Part shown: piece by piece, positions 36,677 to 48,588 of the stretch | Layout of the letters: each line of letters begins with the position of its first letter | Numbering within the stretch: position 1 is the stretch's first letter | NCBI GenBank assembly: GCA_016758965.1 | Contig: JAEPRB010000031.1 | Coordinates: forward strand, 208,232 to 272,231 | Direction: 5' to 3' | Source of the DNA: Circinella minor | Taxonomy: Eukaryota > Mucoromycota > Mucoromycetes > Mucorales > Lichtheimiaceae | Length of the DNA: 64,000 bases | Made by a program: the position numbers and the translations under genes | Notes under the pieces: generated by a model | The model's database searches: none | What the model was told of the DNA's origin: nothing | What the model saw: the letters and a program-made list of their open reading frames with translations, nothing else

Positions 36677-38651
36677 TCAAGTATTTACATCAAACTTATG
36701 TAGTTCAATAACTGTTTCTACATTGGCTGTTAAAAAGCTAGGATCAACGGGTACTATTGTATCGGTTCTTGGTTTTTGAGAAACAACTACAGCTTTTGTA
36801 TCAGTAAATTGTAATTTCCATACAGTTCTAGCAGGTGCTGTAAAATCACGAATAAGATGACCTGTTTCCAAATTCCATAACTTGACCCGACCGTCAGAAC
36901 CTAAAGATTTTTTTTTTTTTTTAAAAAAAAAGAGAAAAGAAAACCAGAACAAATTTTCTTTTTTTTTTAAAAAAAAAATATGACTTACCTCCACTTAAAA
37001 TACGTTTTTGATCTGCTTGTAAACAAGAAACAGAACTATCATGAGCTGAAACTTGATGTTTGCAACGAAAATTACGTAATTCCCAAATGCGTAAACAACC
37101 ATCTGAAGCACCACTGACCAGCAGTGGTGTAGAATCATAAGGTGTAGATAATTGAAGATGTCCAACAAGAGAGGTATGACCTGTTAATGTACCAAGACAA
37201 GAACCATCGACTGGATCCCACACTTTTATACTCCAATCTAAACTACCTGTAACAATACGAATGCCATCAAAACTAATCGAATAAATTTGTGAATGATGTC
37301 CGAAATAAGTAAACCGACATTCGCCAGTTTGGATATCAAATAATTTTGCTGTTGCATCATAAGATCCTGTAGCAACCAAGTTGTCATGGATATCCATGCA
37401 TCGGACACTTGCTTGATGGCCCGTGCACACATACTGTGAAACTCCGTTTTCAATGTCCCATATTCTCACAGTGGCATCCCGAGAACCTGTCACTGCTAAT
37501 TGACCTTCTGCATCGACTCGTAAACATCGTACAGTAGAACTATGACCTGAAAGAGTATAAATTGATTCACCCGTTTCCAAATCCCAGACAATGACAACTC
37601 TGTTTTTATAAATGATTTTAAAATAGGAACGCGAAATAAACAAAAAAAAAAAAAAAGTAAGTTCAAAAGTTATGTTGTGTTTTCAAGGAGGGCACTTTTT
37701 TTTTTTTGTCTTTGTTAAGTTGCAGATTATTTTTTTATTTTTTTACCTGTCACAACCTCCTGTCACTAAAATGCGTTTTCCATCACTTGGACGTTCAATA
37801 AATTGAAGAGCCCAGACACCGCCTTCATGCCCCTGTAATGTACGTAAATGTTGACCCGTATTACTATCAAATACTTCAATTTTATGATTATCGCAACCAA
37901 GCACCAAATATTGATTATCCATTTGTAAACTTGTCACCAATGCTCGACCAATATCATTTTCACAATGAATAACTTCACCTGTACCTTGACTCCAAGCCAT
38001 TTCTGTATTATATTTATGCCAAAAATAATCACGATAAGAAACATGTTGTTGTTGTTGGGGTGTTTGTGGTTGTTCTGGTTGTGCATCATGATCCATAAAT
38101 TGTAGTTGCTGTTGTTGTTTTTGTTGTTGAAACTGATGTTGCCAACTTGAATTCAAGTCAAAAAACGATGATCGTCGACGATACCGATGTTTTAAACATA
38201 ACGATTTCCATGTCGCTTCGTCTTTTAAAAGTGAATTCCAAAAACTAGAAACACGTGAAGCATTCGCCAAGTCCTTTGGATCGTCAATAAATGAAATAAC
38301 ATGAAGAGAAAGTTCAATGGGTAATTGTTTTAAAAAGTCAATTTTGAGTCTTGGTGATATCAATTCATGAACAAAAGATAAAAGTGGAGTATCGCAACAA
38401 TTCAGAATTTCGGATAGAAAAAGGTGTTTTTGATCAGTAGAAAATTGTTGAAAGTTTTTTGTGACGTTGCCAATATATTCTAGACGACGTTTATCTAGAC
38501 TGTGAGCGAAACTATCACCAAAAGAAGAAGTATCAACATAGGAAGAACGAAAACGTTGTGTAGGACGTGATGATGTGTGACCCCCAGATAAACCATTGGG
38601 TGGTGGTGTAGCTGGAGGAGTATGACCTTTCTCGGGGACAAAGTAGTCCAT
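36677..38651 (-). CDS. Cdc4/FBXW7-type F-box WD40 protein (SCF substrate receptor)
   Basis: Exons on the minus strand are 38651-37747, 37599-36989 and 36900-36677, giving 579 residues. The order is a disordered N-terminus, a helical dimerisation-type region (FLSEILNCCDTPLLSFVHEL), an F-box (FLKQLPIELSLHVISFIDDP, then WKSLCLKH), a Q-rich linker, and seven or eight WD40 blades with GHSSTVRC, SGSRDATVRIWDIE-like repeats (here TGSRDATVRIWDIENG) and GRVKLWNLETGH. This is the Cdc4/Pop1/FBXW7 family, which binds phosphodegrons and hands substrates to the SCF ubiquitin ligase in the nucleus. The first ATG before the F-box was used. It is divergent from a SulP transporter 618 bp away, but it is Cdc4-like rather than the sulfur regulator Met30/SconB. 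Confidence 0.88.
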
Positions 38652-39269
38652 TACTCTTTTTTTCTTTCTTTGCGCCAGTTTTCTTTTTTTTTTTTTATAG
38701 TCAACGACAATAAAAAAAAAAAAAAAAAAAAAACTAAGAAAGAAAAGGATATATAAAAAGAAAGAAGTGTAAAGAAAAAATGGGGACGGGTGGAAGCAGG
38801 GGTAGGATGTTTGTTATAACTTTTTTGGAGTTATTTATATGCCACAGCTGTTGTGTGTGAACTTTTTATAAAAAAAAAAAATGTTATCACCCTTGTTGTA
38901 AGTTAAACTTGGATTGTTGTAAATTATAATTATAAAAAGACAAACGAAAATTGGGAGTGAACCACTAAATGATCATAAACCCCCCTCCCTCCCTCTTTTG
39001 GAAAAGAGCAACACCCCCCGGGTTGGATCGTTAATGCTTCTATTTTATAAAAGGTAATATGTGAAAAGCGGAGAGAGAAGAACTTGTAAAAAAAAAAGAG
39101 GAGTTCTTTTGTTGTTTCTCTTTTTTTTTTTAAGCATAAAACGGAACACATTTGTCAGTTTCTTTTCTTTCACTTTTCTATTTCTTTTCAACAACTTGAA
39201 CCTCCTTATTTTCACTTTTTATTTCATCCCTTTCATCTTTTAACCTCTTATCTTGTTTTTATTCATATC
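38652..39269. promoter_or_regulatory. bidirectional promoter region
   Basis: This is shared by the F-box/WD40 gene (minus) and the SulP gene (plus). It contains poly-T/A tracts and the pyrimidine-rich leader of the SulP gene (about 39150-39265). No specific operator is recognised. Confidence 0.5.
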
Positions 39270-39620
39270 ATGAATAAATCAATTGATCGTGGTTTCTCAA
39301 ACCATAGTAGTAAGTACCTATAATATAATTTTATATAATGAACCCTTTTTCAACTATAAAACTCCACTCTTTTCTTTCATTCAAATATTTATTTCATTCA
39401 TAATAACTCATTTCTATTTCAAAATACTTTTTTAAAGGTGCTCGATCTTTTCGAATGGACGAGGACACTGATGAAGAAACTTTACCTCAAAATGCCTCTG
39501 AAACACGCGTTTTACTTCATAACGACGACCTTATTCCGCGTTATATGACTGCTTCACCACGTATGTTTACTTATAATAATAAGGAACAATATATATATAT
39601 ATATAACAAATAAGTGAATG

Positions 39621-39658
<38 letters not shown>

Positions 39659-42254
39659 AACTCAAAGATAAATAATTTAGTACCTTCTGCTTATCCATAT
39701 GATAACACACCAAGGGATTTTTGGACTTTATTTAAAATGCGTACAAAATATTATCTTCCCATTTTACAATGGCTTCCACAATATTCCCTTCAATTTTTCT
39801 TTGGTGATTTTTTAGCAGCAATGACTTTATCATGTTTACTTATTCCTCAAGGTTTATCTTACGCAACTCAACTTTGTAAGATTCCAGCTGTTTATGGTTT
39901 ATCGGGTATTGCATTTCCAGCTATTACTTATGCCATCTTTGGCATGTCAAGGTCAGTTTTTATAAAAAAAAAAAAATTATATAGATTACTGAATTAAAAA
40001 AAAAAATTGATTAATAACCATTTTTACTATCCCAAAATAGACAAATGTCTGTAGGTCCCGAAGCTCCTCTTGCATTACTTATTGGTTCATCTATTGCACA
40101 ACAACAACATCTTCATTCTACGGATGTGGATCCACTTGCATGGTGTGCTTTAACAACCTTATTTGTAGGTTTATTTACACTCTTACTTGGTATCTTTCGA
40201 CTCGGGTTCCTTGATAGTCTTATGAGTCGAGCTCTTTTAAGAGGTTTCATTACAGGTGTAGCATTGGTTGTCATGGTGCAACAAAGTATCACTTTATTGG
40301 GTTTGGTGGACCGGAGCATTGACTATGTAAGTAAAAAAATAATAAGGTTATTTTATCCTCTATTTGGGAAGGGGGGGTATGCGTGTGTGTTTTGCAAAAA
40401 AAAAAAAAAAAAAAATAACCTTAAAAAAATAATAATTTTGAAGCTACGTACGGAAAAAGATTTCTAATGAAAATAATTTATTCCCGTTTTTTTATTATTA
40501 TTATGAATAGGGACTGAATGAAGCGTCATCTAGTATTGATCGTCTTGTCTTTGTTATTCAAAACGTACACTATGCCGACCCATTATCCTCGTGTGTTTCT
40601 GCTATTTCTGTCTTTATTTTATTAACGATGCGTGTTATCAAGGCCAAGATGCCCAATCAACGTTGGATTCAACTTTTCCCAGAAGTATTGATTGTTGTTA
40701 TTACTTCTATTGTATTGACAGATTATTTTGATTGGGATCAAGTCGGATTAGACATTTTAGGAGATGCAACGGATACTTCCGGTATTCCGCTTCCTAAACT
40801 TCCAACTTTCCCAGAAAACAAACATTTAAAAGATATGCTTGTTACAGCTGCTATGATTGCAGTGATTGGATTTGTTGAATCTGTGGCTATTGCAAAGACT
40901 TATTCTAGTCGACATAATTATACTGTGAGCCCTAATCGAGAATTGGTTGCTCTCGGAGTTGCTAATATTGTCAGCGGAATCTGTGAAGGAATTCCTGCCT
41001 TTGGAAGTGTATGTATATTATTATTATTATTATTATTTTACTGATATATTATTGGTATTATAAGATGATGGGTTACACGTGTTGGGGACTTTGCACCTAA
41101 AACAAGACCACGAGGCTAATTATTATTATTTTTTATAATAGATTTCACGTAGTAAAATTAATGACAAGGCAGGAGCAAGAACTCAAATGGCTGGTTTACT
41201 TGCTGGTCTTATTGCATTATTTGCAATTATATTCTTTATGCCATTCTTTTATTATTTACCTAAAGCCGTATTATCGTCGATCATTTTTATTGCAGTATTA
41301 TTTTTATTATCGGAGCTCCCAGAAGATTTACATTTCATCTTTAAGATTGGTGCATGGAGAGACCTGGGTTTACTTTTGGTTACATTTTTAGCTACCATGA
41401 TCATTTCATTGGAGTTTGGCACATTGATTGCTGTAACTTTATCTTTACTTATTACTATTAGAGAAACAAGTTACCCACGAATTTCGATTATGGTAAATAT
41501 TATATCTATGACAAAAACAAACAAATAGACATAGAAAAAGAAAAAAAAAAAAGCTGAGCTGAGCTTTGTTTTTTCTCGATCTGGACTTTTGAGGGCGTTT
41601 TTGATTGTTTTTTTTTTATTTTTAATTCGGGACTGAATAACTTAATAATAACCCCATTTTTCCTTTTTATATATATTAGGGTCGAGTCAAAGGAACCAAT
41701 AATAAATTTAAACCTATTCACGATGATCCAAATGAGATTGAACATTTAGAAGATGTATTAATTGTTCGTGTTGAAGAACCTTTGTTTTTTGCTAATACAG
41801 GTCAACTTAAAGATAGACTTCGTCGTTTAGAACAATTTGGTGATATGTCTATTCATCCTTCTGAAACTCCAAGATTAAGTGATTCTTCATATATTATTTT
41901 TGATGTTGGAAGTATGCCATACATTGATGCCAGGTAAAAAAAAAAAAAAAAAAACAAATAATAATTAATTCGTTTAATTTTGTTTGTTTGTGGAGTATAT
42001 GTTTATTTATTTATTTATTTATTTGTTTATTTATTTATAGTGCTGTTCAAATTTTATTGGAAATTGTCAGTGCATATCATTCACGTAATGTTGTAGTATA
42101 TTTTGTTAAAGTACGAGAACGTGCTTTAAAATTATTTGAAGGGTCTGGATTACTTCAACTGGTTGGAGAATCTCATTTATATCGTAAAGTATCAGATGCT
42201 ATTGAAGCTGTTGAAAAGGATCGAGCACAAAAATATGCTATTGGTATTAATTAA
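39270..42254 (+). CDS. SulP/SLC26 anion transporter with STAS domain
   Basis: Eight exons: 39270-39309, 39438-39560, 39681-39951, 40041-40326, 40511-41008, 41142-41492, 41680-41933 and 42041-42254, giving 678 residues. The membrane domain shows the SulP signature around LSCLLIPQGLSYATQLCKIP and SVGPEAPLALLIGSSI, with further segments (ALLRGFITGVALVVMVQQS; MAGLLAGLIALFAIIFFMPF). The C-terminal STAS domain runs from VLIVRVEEPLFFANTGQLKD through YIIFDVGSMPYIDASAVQIL to GLLQLVGESHLYRKVSDAIE. The cargo is likely sulfate or another anion; the subgroup cannot be fixed by eye. The first exon is only 40 bases and intron 2 contains a very long A run. All junctions are GT-AG and in frame. Confidence 0.88.
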
Positions 42255-45010
42255 GTTTAATAGTATACTGATATTATTCATACCTTAAAAATTTTCCATG
42301 TCTTTTATTATAATGTTTATACCCAACACCCCCTTCCCGTTACTTTACTTCTTCCTTTGTGCTTTCGTTTTACTTCTCCTCCTATAACTCAATTTCCTTT
42401 TTTTTATGGGCTATATGGTTTCTTTCTTATGCCTTTTAAATTGCATAAAAAGATTATATAATATAGTTTGTAATTTTTTTTTTCTTATTTTTTTTTTTTT
42501 TTTCAAGTCTGTAATTAGATATATTTAATGGTTTTTTTTTACCAATGGAAATGCTTTCTTCTTCATTTTTTTAACATAATATATCCATTTATATAACCAT
42601 CATGCATAAACATTTTAAATCGTTATTTGTTATTTTTGTTCTTACTGTTAAAAAAAAAAAAGACAATATTTACATTCTAAAGTTTCTATGCAATTACATG
42701 TATATTTATAATTACTAAAAGAAACATTAGAGAAAGAAAGAAAGAAAGAAAGAAAAAAAGGTCTAAAAAAGTAATAGTTATAATTGCCTACTTTTAAAAA
42801 AAAAAAAACTATTTATAGTAAAATTATTTTTTTTTTTTTCCATAAACATTAAAAAAAAACTGGGTAACTTTTTTGGCATTTAATATCAAGGCCGTTTGAA
42901 GTTAAAAAAAGAAATCTGAGAAAGTCTGGTAATTCCATTATATATAATAATTTACCATTTTTAAAAATAAAATCTAAACATATTTATCTTGCACCATCAA
43001 AAATAATTTGTTTATTTTTATAGTTCTTATTATAAAAAAAAAAAAAAAAATTAGCGTGAGAAGAATATTACTAGTAGCTTTGACATTATTATTTCTATTG
43101 GTGTATTATTAAGTAATATAGTTATAACTAAAGCATCATGTGCAAACAAAATAAGCCAATTCATGTATTTTGTATTATATAAAAACTATCCCATTCTTCT
43201 ATGAACAAGTTGGGGGGTTTTTTGTTATTATTATTATTGACAAATTCAAATAAAAGCTTCCATTCCTTTTATATAAAGTAGTTAATATTATATTATATCT
43301 TTTCGACTCTTACTATATACTTATATGTTAGTATTGAGAAATCTGTAGAACTATATTAGAATATAGTACTACCATCTTCCTATATATATATAATATACTC
43401 ATTAAAAAAAAGTGTTTCCTTTTCTTGTTTTTTTGTTTTCTTGTTTTCAGTATATAGTGTAATTATACATAAGAATAAAATTTTAATATAGAATACATTA
43501 TTTAGATCTTAATATATATATTTGGAGCCATAATTCATGTCAAACCTTTCCTAAAACTAATATTAATTAAAGATTTGATTTGCTATAGTAAGCTAATTTA
43601 CATTATTGTATTACGTACGTACCCAATTCCAGATTATTGCCTTTTTATCAAGTTAACAATATATACATAACTTGTGGAAGATAATCGAAAAAAAATGTCC
43701 TATTGAATAGTAATTAATTTGAATTTCTGTAATAGATGGTTTCGTGATGTAATTAGTAGTGGTTGAAATGAATAATAATAATACTTTCTTTTATTTAATA
43801 CGTAGGTTCAAAAGATGATTTATTAATATTAAAGATAGCAAAGTTGTGTAATGACCAATTTCTTATTTATATTCCTTTATTTGTTGGTTTTCTATTACGT
43901 ATGTACTTTTGGTGGTTGTATTTATTACTACTTATTCTTCATCAACAGTTTTTTTTATGTATCATTTTTATATTTTTATCATTAATGTACTCTCCATTTC
44001 AACCAACAATAATATATCGTTATTCATTAATATCTCAAATAAATTACCTTGATTTTTATAATATGATATAACATTTTAAAATTCATGTCATTATATTTAT
44101 AAATATGTAGAAACAAGTTAATTTTTGAGTACGTACGAATTCATTTACTCATTCACATTGAAAAAAAAAAATCAGTTTATGATTATATATAAACTAAACA
44201 TAGAGCAGAAATGATAGATGATTAATTTCATCGGTTTAACTACAAAAAAATTACAGATTTAAAGTGAGGGAAGAGTTTAAACTATATTTGTATTTTTTTT
44301 TTTTTTTCATACTAAGCGGCAATAACAATGGAACCACTGGAAATCAAGAACATTTTTGTTTCAGAAAAGGAGATGAAACTGATATTGTTTCTTGGTAAAA
44401 ATGAGATATAAGATTTCATGTCCATGGCAACCCGTTGTTGTATATCATGATTCTAAATATTTTCGTTAATAACGTCAGTATATATATATATATATCTTCA
44501 TTCTTTAAAAAAAAAATAATTATTGTCAACAAGAAACCTCACGTGAGAGAGAGAAAAGAGAAAGGATGTTTTGACCAGGTGATGAGTTTTGTTTATATGT
44601 AATTTATTGGGTTAATGTTACACACAAATCCTTTGTGCGCTTCGGCTCCAAAAGAATTGATGACAATTAAAGATAATTCAAATATTTTTTTTTTCTCGAC
44701 GTTCTGCAACTTCGTTATATTTTATTTTAAGAGCCCGAATGATTTTCTCGCGTTTCCCTGTGTTGCCAGGTCAGAAAAAGAAAATAAAACCCTTCCTTTC
44801 TTTCCACTCGTTCCTTTAAACACTTTTTTTTTTTTTTTTAGTTGTTTTTTTCTTTTACTTATATTATTCCTCTTCTTCCCTTCTTTCTCGTTTAATCCCT
44901 CCCCCCCTTTCCTTCTCTTTCTTCTTTTTTCTTTTCTCTTGTCTCTCTTTCTTCTTCCTCATTTATATACTTTTATATACATACATATATATATATATAT
45001 ATATTTACCC
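42255..45010. other. gene-free AT-rich region
   Basis: This 2.75-kb stretch follows the SulP gene. It holds the SulP 3' flank, an AGAA repeat near 42731-42755, many homopolymers, TACGTA palindromes near 43613 and 44132, and the pyrimidine-rich leader of the next gene (about 44820-45000). A hydrophobic open frame at 43844-44071 has no start context or homology and was not called. Confidence 0.55.
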
Positions 45011-45715
45011 ATGAGTAGAATATTATTCCTATTTTGCTTTATAATAGTTATTTTAACGGTAGTTTCTGCAAATCCTTTGTAAGTTTTATTGTTTTATTTT
45101 AATTTTTATTTTTATTTTTATTTTTTTCTCATCCCAATTTTTTTTTTTTTTTTTTTTTTGCACTTTATTTTTTCCTGCTTCCCCAAATATAGATACGCAA
45201 AACGAGCACAAGGTGGAGTAGATGATGAAGGACGAACCTCTTTTCCTCAATCTGCACATCATACAGAAGCTTTTAATGTGGTTCATGTTATTGCAGCTGT
45301 AGTTGGAATTGTAGGTGCAGCTGCTGTAACAATTATTGCATTTATCATGTGTCGTAGAAGACGACGTCAAAGACAAGAAAAAATGAATAAAAAACAATCT
45401 GTATCTTCAACATTACCTGGACGACGACGACCTATTTCTTCATCATCAACAGCATCTACACCTTCTTCTTCTTTTAATACATCATCTCCCACTACTGTAC
45501 CAAATAATGTTCAACAATCATCCCAACCAATGAAATCAATAAGTACTTTTGATCAATTTGCAAGTGCTTATTGTTACGATGAACGACAACAGCATCAAGG
45601 TATAAATTCAGCTGTTACTTCAACGACGGCCACTACTACTACAACTACTACTACAAATAATGATACCCTATTTATTCCATTACCATCTCCACCACCACCA
45701 CCTTATCATCCATAA
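45011..45715 (+). CDS. small type I single-pass membrane protein with PPxY tail
   Basis: Two exons, 45011-45078 and 45193-45715, give 196 residues. Residues 1-20 form a clear signal peptide (ILFLFCFIIVILTVVSA). A short lumenal or outside part follows, with a Lys-Arg site near YAKRAQGG. The membrane segment is VVHVIAAVVGIVGAAAVTII, followed by a basic stop-transfer block (RRRRRQRQ). The cytosolic tail is Ser/Thr-rich with poly-T and ends in FIPLPSPPPPPYHP, which contains a PPxY motif, the ligand of WW domains. I do not recognise a family. By analogy with other small PPxY membrane proteins, it could recruit an Rsp5/Nedd4 ubiquitin ligase; this is inference only. Confidence 0.75.
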
Positions 45716-46178
45716 TTTTTTTTTTTTTTTTTTTGATACCTTTTTGTTTTCATTTCTTTTTCTTTTAAAAAAAAAAAAGAAACATTGTACATAATTTACT
45801 ATAATTATTATTATTATTATTCCCCCCCCCGCTCCTTCCTAGCCACCATCATTGTTCCCAAGCAACAACAAAAAAGAAAAATAACATTATTACTTGCCAC
45901 ATTATTACTATTTTGGACATATTCTTGAAAGAAATAAGTTTTGTATACTCATTTCAATTTTTTTTTTATATATATATATAACTCATCTTGTAATTTTGAT
46001 AAAATATTATATAATTCGTTTAATAATGACTAAAAAAATAAATAAATTAAGAATTAAAAGGGGAGTTGGGGGGGGGGAGGGGGAATTATATAATGAAAAG
46101 GGGGGGGGAGGGGTTAAAAAAAAGAGTTTTATGCATTAAATAAAAAGGTATAATAATAATAATAATAATTTTTTTTTT
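45716..46178. other. convergent 3' regions
   Basis: This AT-rich spacer with T, C and G runs lies between the membrane-protein gene and the lactone oxidase gene. No gene is seen. Confidence 0.6.
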
Positions 46179-47920
46179 TTACAACATAGCAGCCGATTGT
46201 AAAGGTTTTTCTAATAAAATATGTCTTTTTAAATAATTATTTAAAAACATGCCTTTAGGATCTATGTTTTCTCTAACATTTAAAAAATCACGAAATTTTG
46301 GATAAGATGCATTTAATTGTTCTGCTGATTGTCCATGAGCCTAAATATAGAAAAAATAGGTTAATGCAAAAATATATATATATATATTGAAAGATATATA
46401 TATTTATATATACCTTTGCCCAATGAGGACGACCCCCATGTTTTCTCATAATATCTTCATAAGCTTTCCAATATTTCTTGTAAGGAACTGGATTACCATA
46501 AGGTCTAATAAAATTTTATATATGTATTAATGATTGATATATTTATTATATATAAATAATTCACATCATCAATGACGTACCTATACATAATAACACCAAT
46601 ATAACATGTTTTTGTTTTATAGGAAGGACTTAACCAAATATTATCTTCATCAACAAATCGAATTTCAACAGGAAAATGAACTTTAAGTTCTGATGTATTA
46701 ATAAATACATCTAATTCTTTTAATGCTTGAGGTGAATTTTCCCATGGAATAGCCCATTCATTTACATATTGAGGAAATAAACAATCAAACATAAACACCT
46801 TGTAAGAATCATCAATGACATGAAGAGGTCGTTTATGAATTGTTTCAAACATAAAACGTGTAATCGAAGGAATCACGGATGGGCGATAACGTGCAATATT
46901 TAACATGAATTGATATAAATGAACACCTACACCCCGTTCTATTAACCAATTGGATTCTGCTTGTTTCATTGATTTTTTTGTACGATTGGCACGCCAAACA
47001 ACACAATCATTTGTATGAGGCATCCACCAAACACGAACATGTTCTGCTGAATGAATAACATTATCCCATTCTGATAATATAGTATCAAACTTGTAAGGTT
47101 TTTGAATAGCTTCTAAACGAAAAGCAAGTTCTACTTGAAGAGTGATTCTAGTAATAATACCCAATGCTCCAAGACTACAACGAGCAGCTGAAAATAAGTC
47201 TGAATTTTCATTTGATGAACAATTTATCAATTCACCATTAGCAGTAATTAATGTCAAATCTAAAACCTTAAATAATAATAAAAAAAAAATTATATATATT
47301 TTTTTGTTTGTCAGCTGACAAACCCTAACTTTTTTTTTTTTTGACAAGTTAAAAAAAAAAACCCGCGTTTTTATATATTTACCATGGAAGATAAACAACC
47401 AAATTCTGCACCTGTACCATGTGTTGCTGTAGAAATAACACCTGCAATAGATTGATCAGAAATAGATCCTAAATTACTCATTGCTAAACCATTTTCTTGA
47501 AGTATAGCATGTAATTTGTGTAAACTTATGCCAGCTTCAACAGTTATTGTTAAATCTTGTTTATTTATTCCAAGTATTCCATTCATATGATCAATGTTGA
47601 TCATAAATCCACGAGAACAAGCTAAATCAGAAGGTGAATGACCACTACCAAATACTTTTATTGGTTTATTATATTTTTTTGCTAGTTGAACGATCTAAAA
47701 AAAAAAAAAAAAAAAAATAACATTATTTTCTATGAGAAAGAACGTAGTATATACCTATATATATATATTATTTTACCTTAATAATTTGACTTTCTGTTGA
47801 AGGTTGAAACATTATTTCACAAGTACATTGAAAAGTTTTTGCCCAGTTATGAAAAGTATAGTCTTCAGTAGCAATAGCTTGAAGTTCTGAGTCTAATTGA
47901 TTTAAACGTACACGAGTCAT
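46179..47920 (-). CDS. ALO1: D-arabinono-1,4-lactone oxidase (FAD-linked, aldonolactone oxidase family)
   Basis: Five exons on the minus strand: 47920-47777, 47694-47383, 47266-46581, 46504-46414 and 46340-46179, giving 464 residues. The enzyme makes D-erythroascorbate from D-arabinono-1,4-lactone, usually at the outer mitochondrial membrane. The FAD-binding domain includes [20 protein letters not shown]; the histidine in GSGHS is the site of covalent flavin attachment in the family. The PP-loop-like [18 protein letters not shown] and the C-terminal domain ([28 protein letters not shown]) follow. It is somewhat shorter than yeast Alo1. All introns are GT-AG and in frame. It is divergent from the P-protein gene. 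Confidence 0.9.
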
Positions 47921-48588
47921 GATGATGATAAGAAAGAAGAAGAAGAAAAAAAAAAGTTTGAAAAAAAAAAAAAGGTGAAAAGGAAAAAGAGAAATAGAAA
48001 AGAACCGGGGGGGAGGAACCCTATCTTCCTATTGAATTATAAGAAAAAGTTGTGGTTGAAAAATTTCGGATGAATTTCTTTTTCAACCCTATTTGTGGAT
48101 GAGTTGTGTGTACTACAATCTAAATGTCGTAATATTATATACGCATTAGATGCTTATCACTCTTTTTTTTCCCTAATCTTTAAAAAGCTCTTCAATGTGC
48201 TTACAAATAGGATCTTCATATTTATTTTGGTTAATATATGAAGAACACTTATCTTCTTTTGTATATATCTTATAAACCACATTAGTACTAGTCAGTTGAT
48301 TTGATAGAAACCCACTCACCTAATCTGATAACCTTTTTTTTTTACAGATAAAATAATTGTCTTTTTTTATATGATCCTATTTTTTTTTGCTTTTGCAATG
48401 TGTGTGTGGTTCAAATAAACTTTTTTGATAGACAATGCAATTTCGTTACCGACAAGGTCAAATATCAACCAATTAAATTTTCCCAGGACTCAGTTTTCTT
48501 TTTTTTTTCTGAGTCATTTTATTCAATCAAAAAAAAAAAGTTATATTTTTTGCCCTGTCAACTTTTTTTTTCCAAAGCTCAAAAAAAA
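47921..48588. promoter_or_regulatory. bidirectional promoter, lactone oxidase / P-protein
   Basis: This is a 668-bp divergent intergenic region. On the P-protein side it holds an inverted repeat of GCN4-like sites (48488-48516), then a T-rich leader up to AAAAAAAAATG. A run of G at about 48006-48012 lies near the lactone oxidase start. Confidence 0.55.
48488..48516 (+). promoter_or_regulatory. inverted GCN4/CPC1-like sites upstream of the P-protein gene
   Basis: ACTCAG at 48488-48493 and CTGAGT at 48509-48514 form an exact six-base inverted repeat. The right arm extends to a perfect TGAGTCA (48510-48516) ending 73 bases before the ATG. TGASTCA is the binding site of the fungal general amino-acid control activator (Gcn4/Cpc1). 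Placement in front of a phenylalanine-pathway gene supports a regulatory role, inferred rather than shown. Confidence 0.55.

Noticed and set aside
36677..42254. Divergent F-box/WD40 gene and sulfate-type transporter as a sulfur-regulation pair (Met30/SconB with a sulfate permease)
   Set aside because: The F-box protein aligns with Cdc4/FBXW7 (dimerisation region and WD40 blades), not Met30/SconB, and divergent pairs are common here.
43844..44071. Hydrophobic 75-codon open frame
   Set aside because: It is AT-driven F/L/I/Y composition with no splice sites, promoter or homology.
44615..45082. Long plus-strand open frame rich in F, L and S
   Set aside because: It is made mainly of the pyrimidine-rich leader; the ATG at 45011, in a different reading of the evidence, gives a clean signal peptide and a good donor.
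48400..48588. N-terminal extension of the P-protein to an in-frame ATG at 48400
   Set aside because: The extra 63 residues come from homopolymer-rich leader containing the GCN4-like sites; the ATG at 48589 matches the start of the mutase domain.
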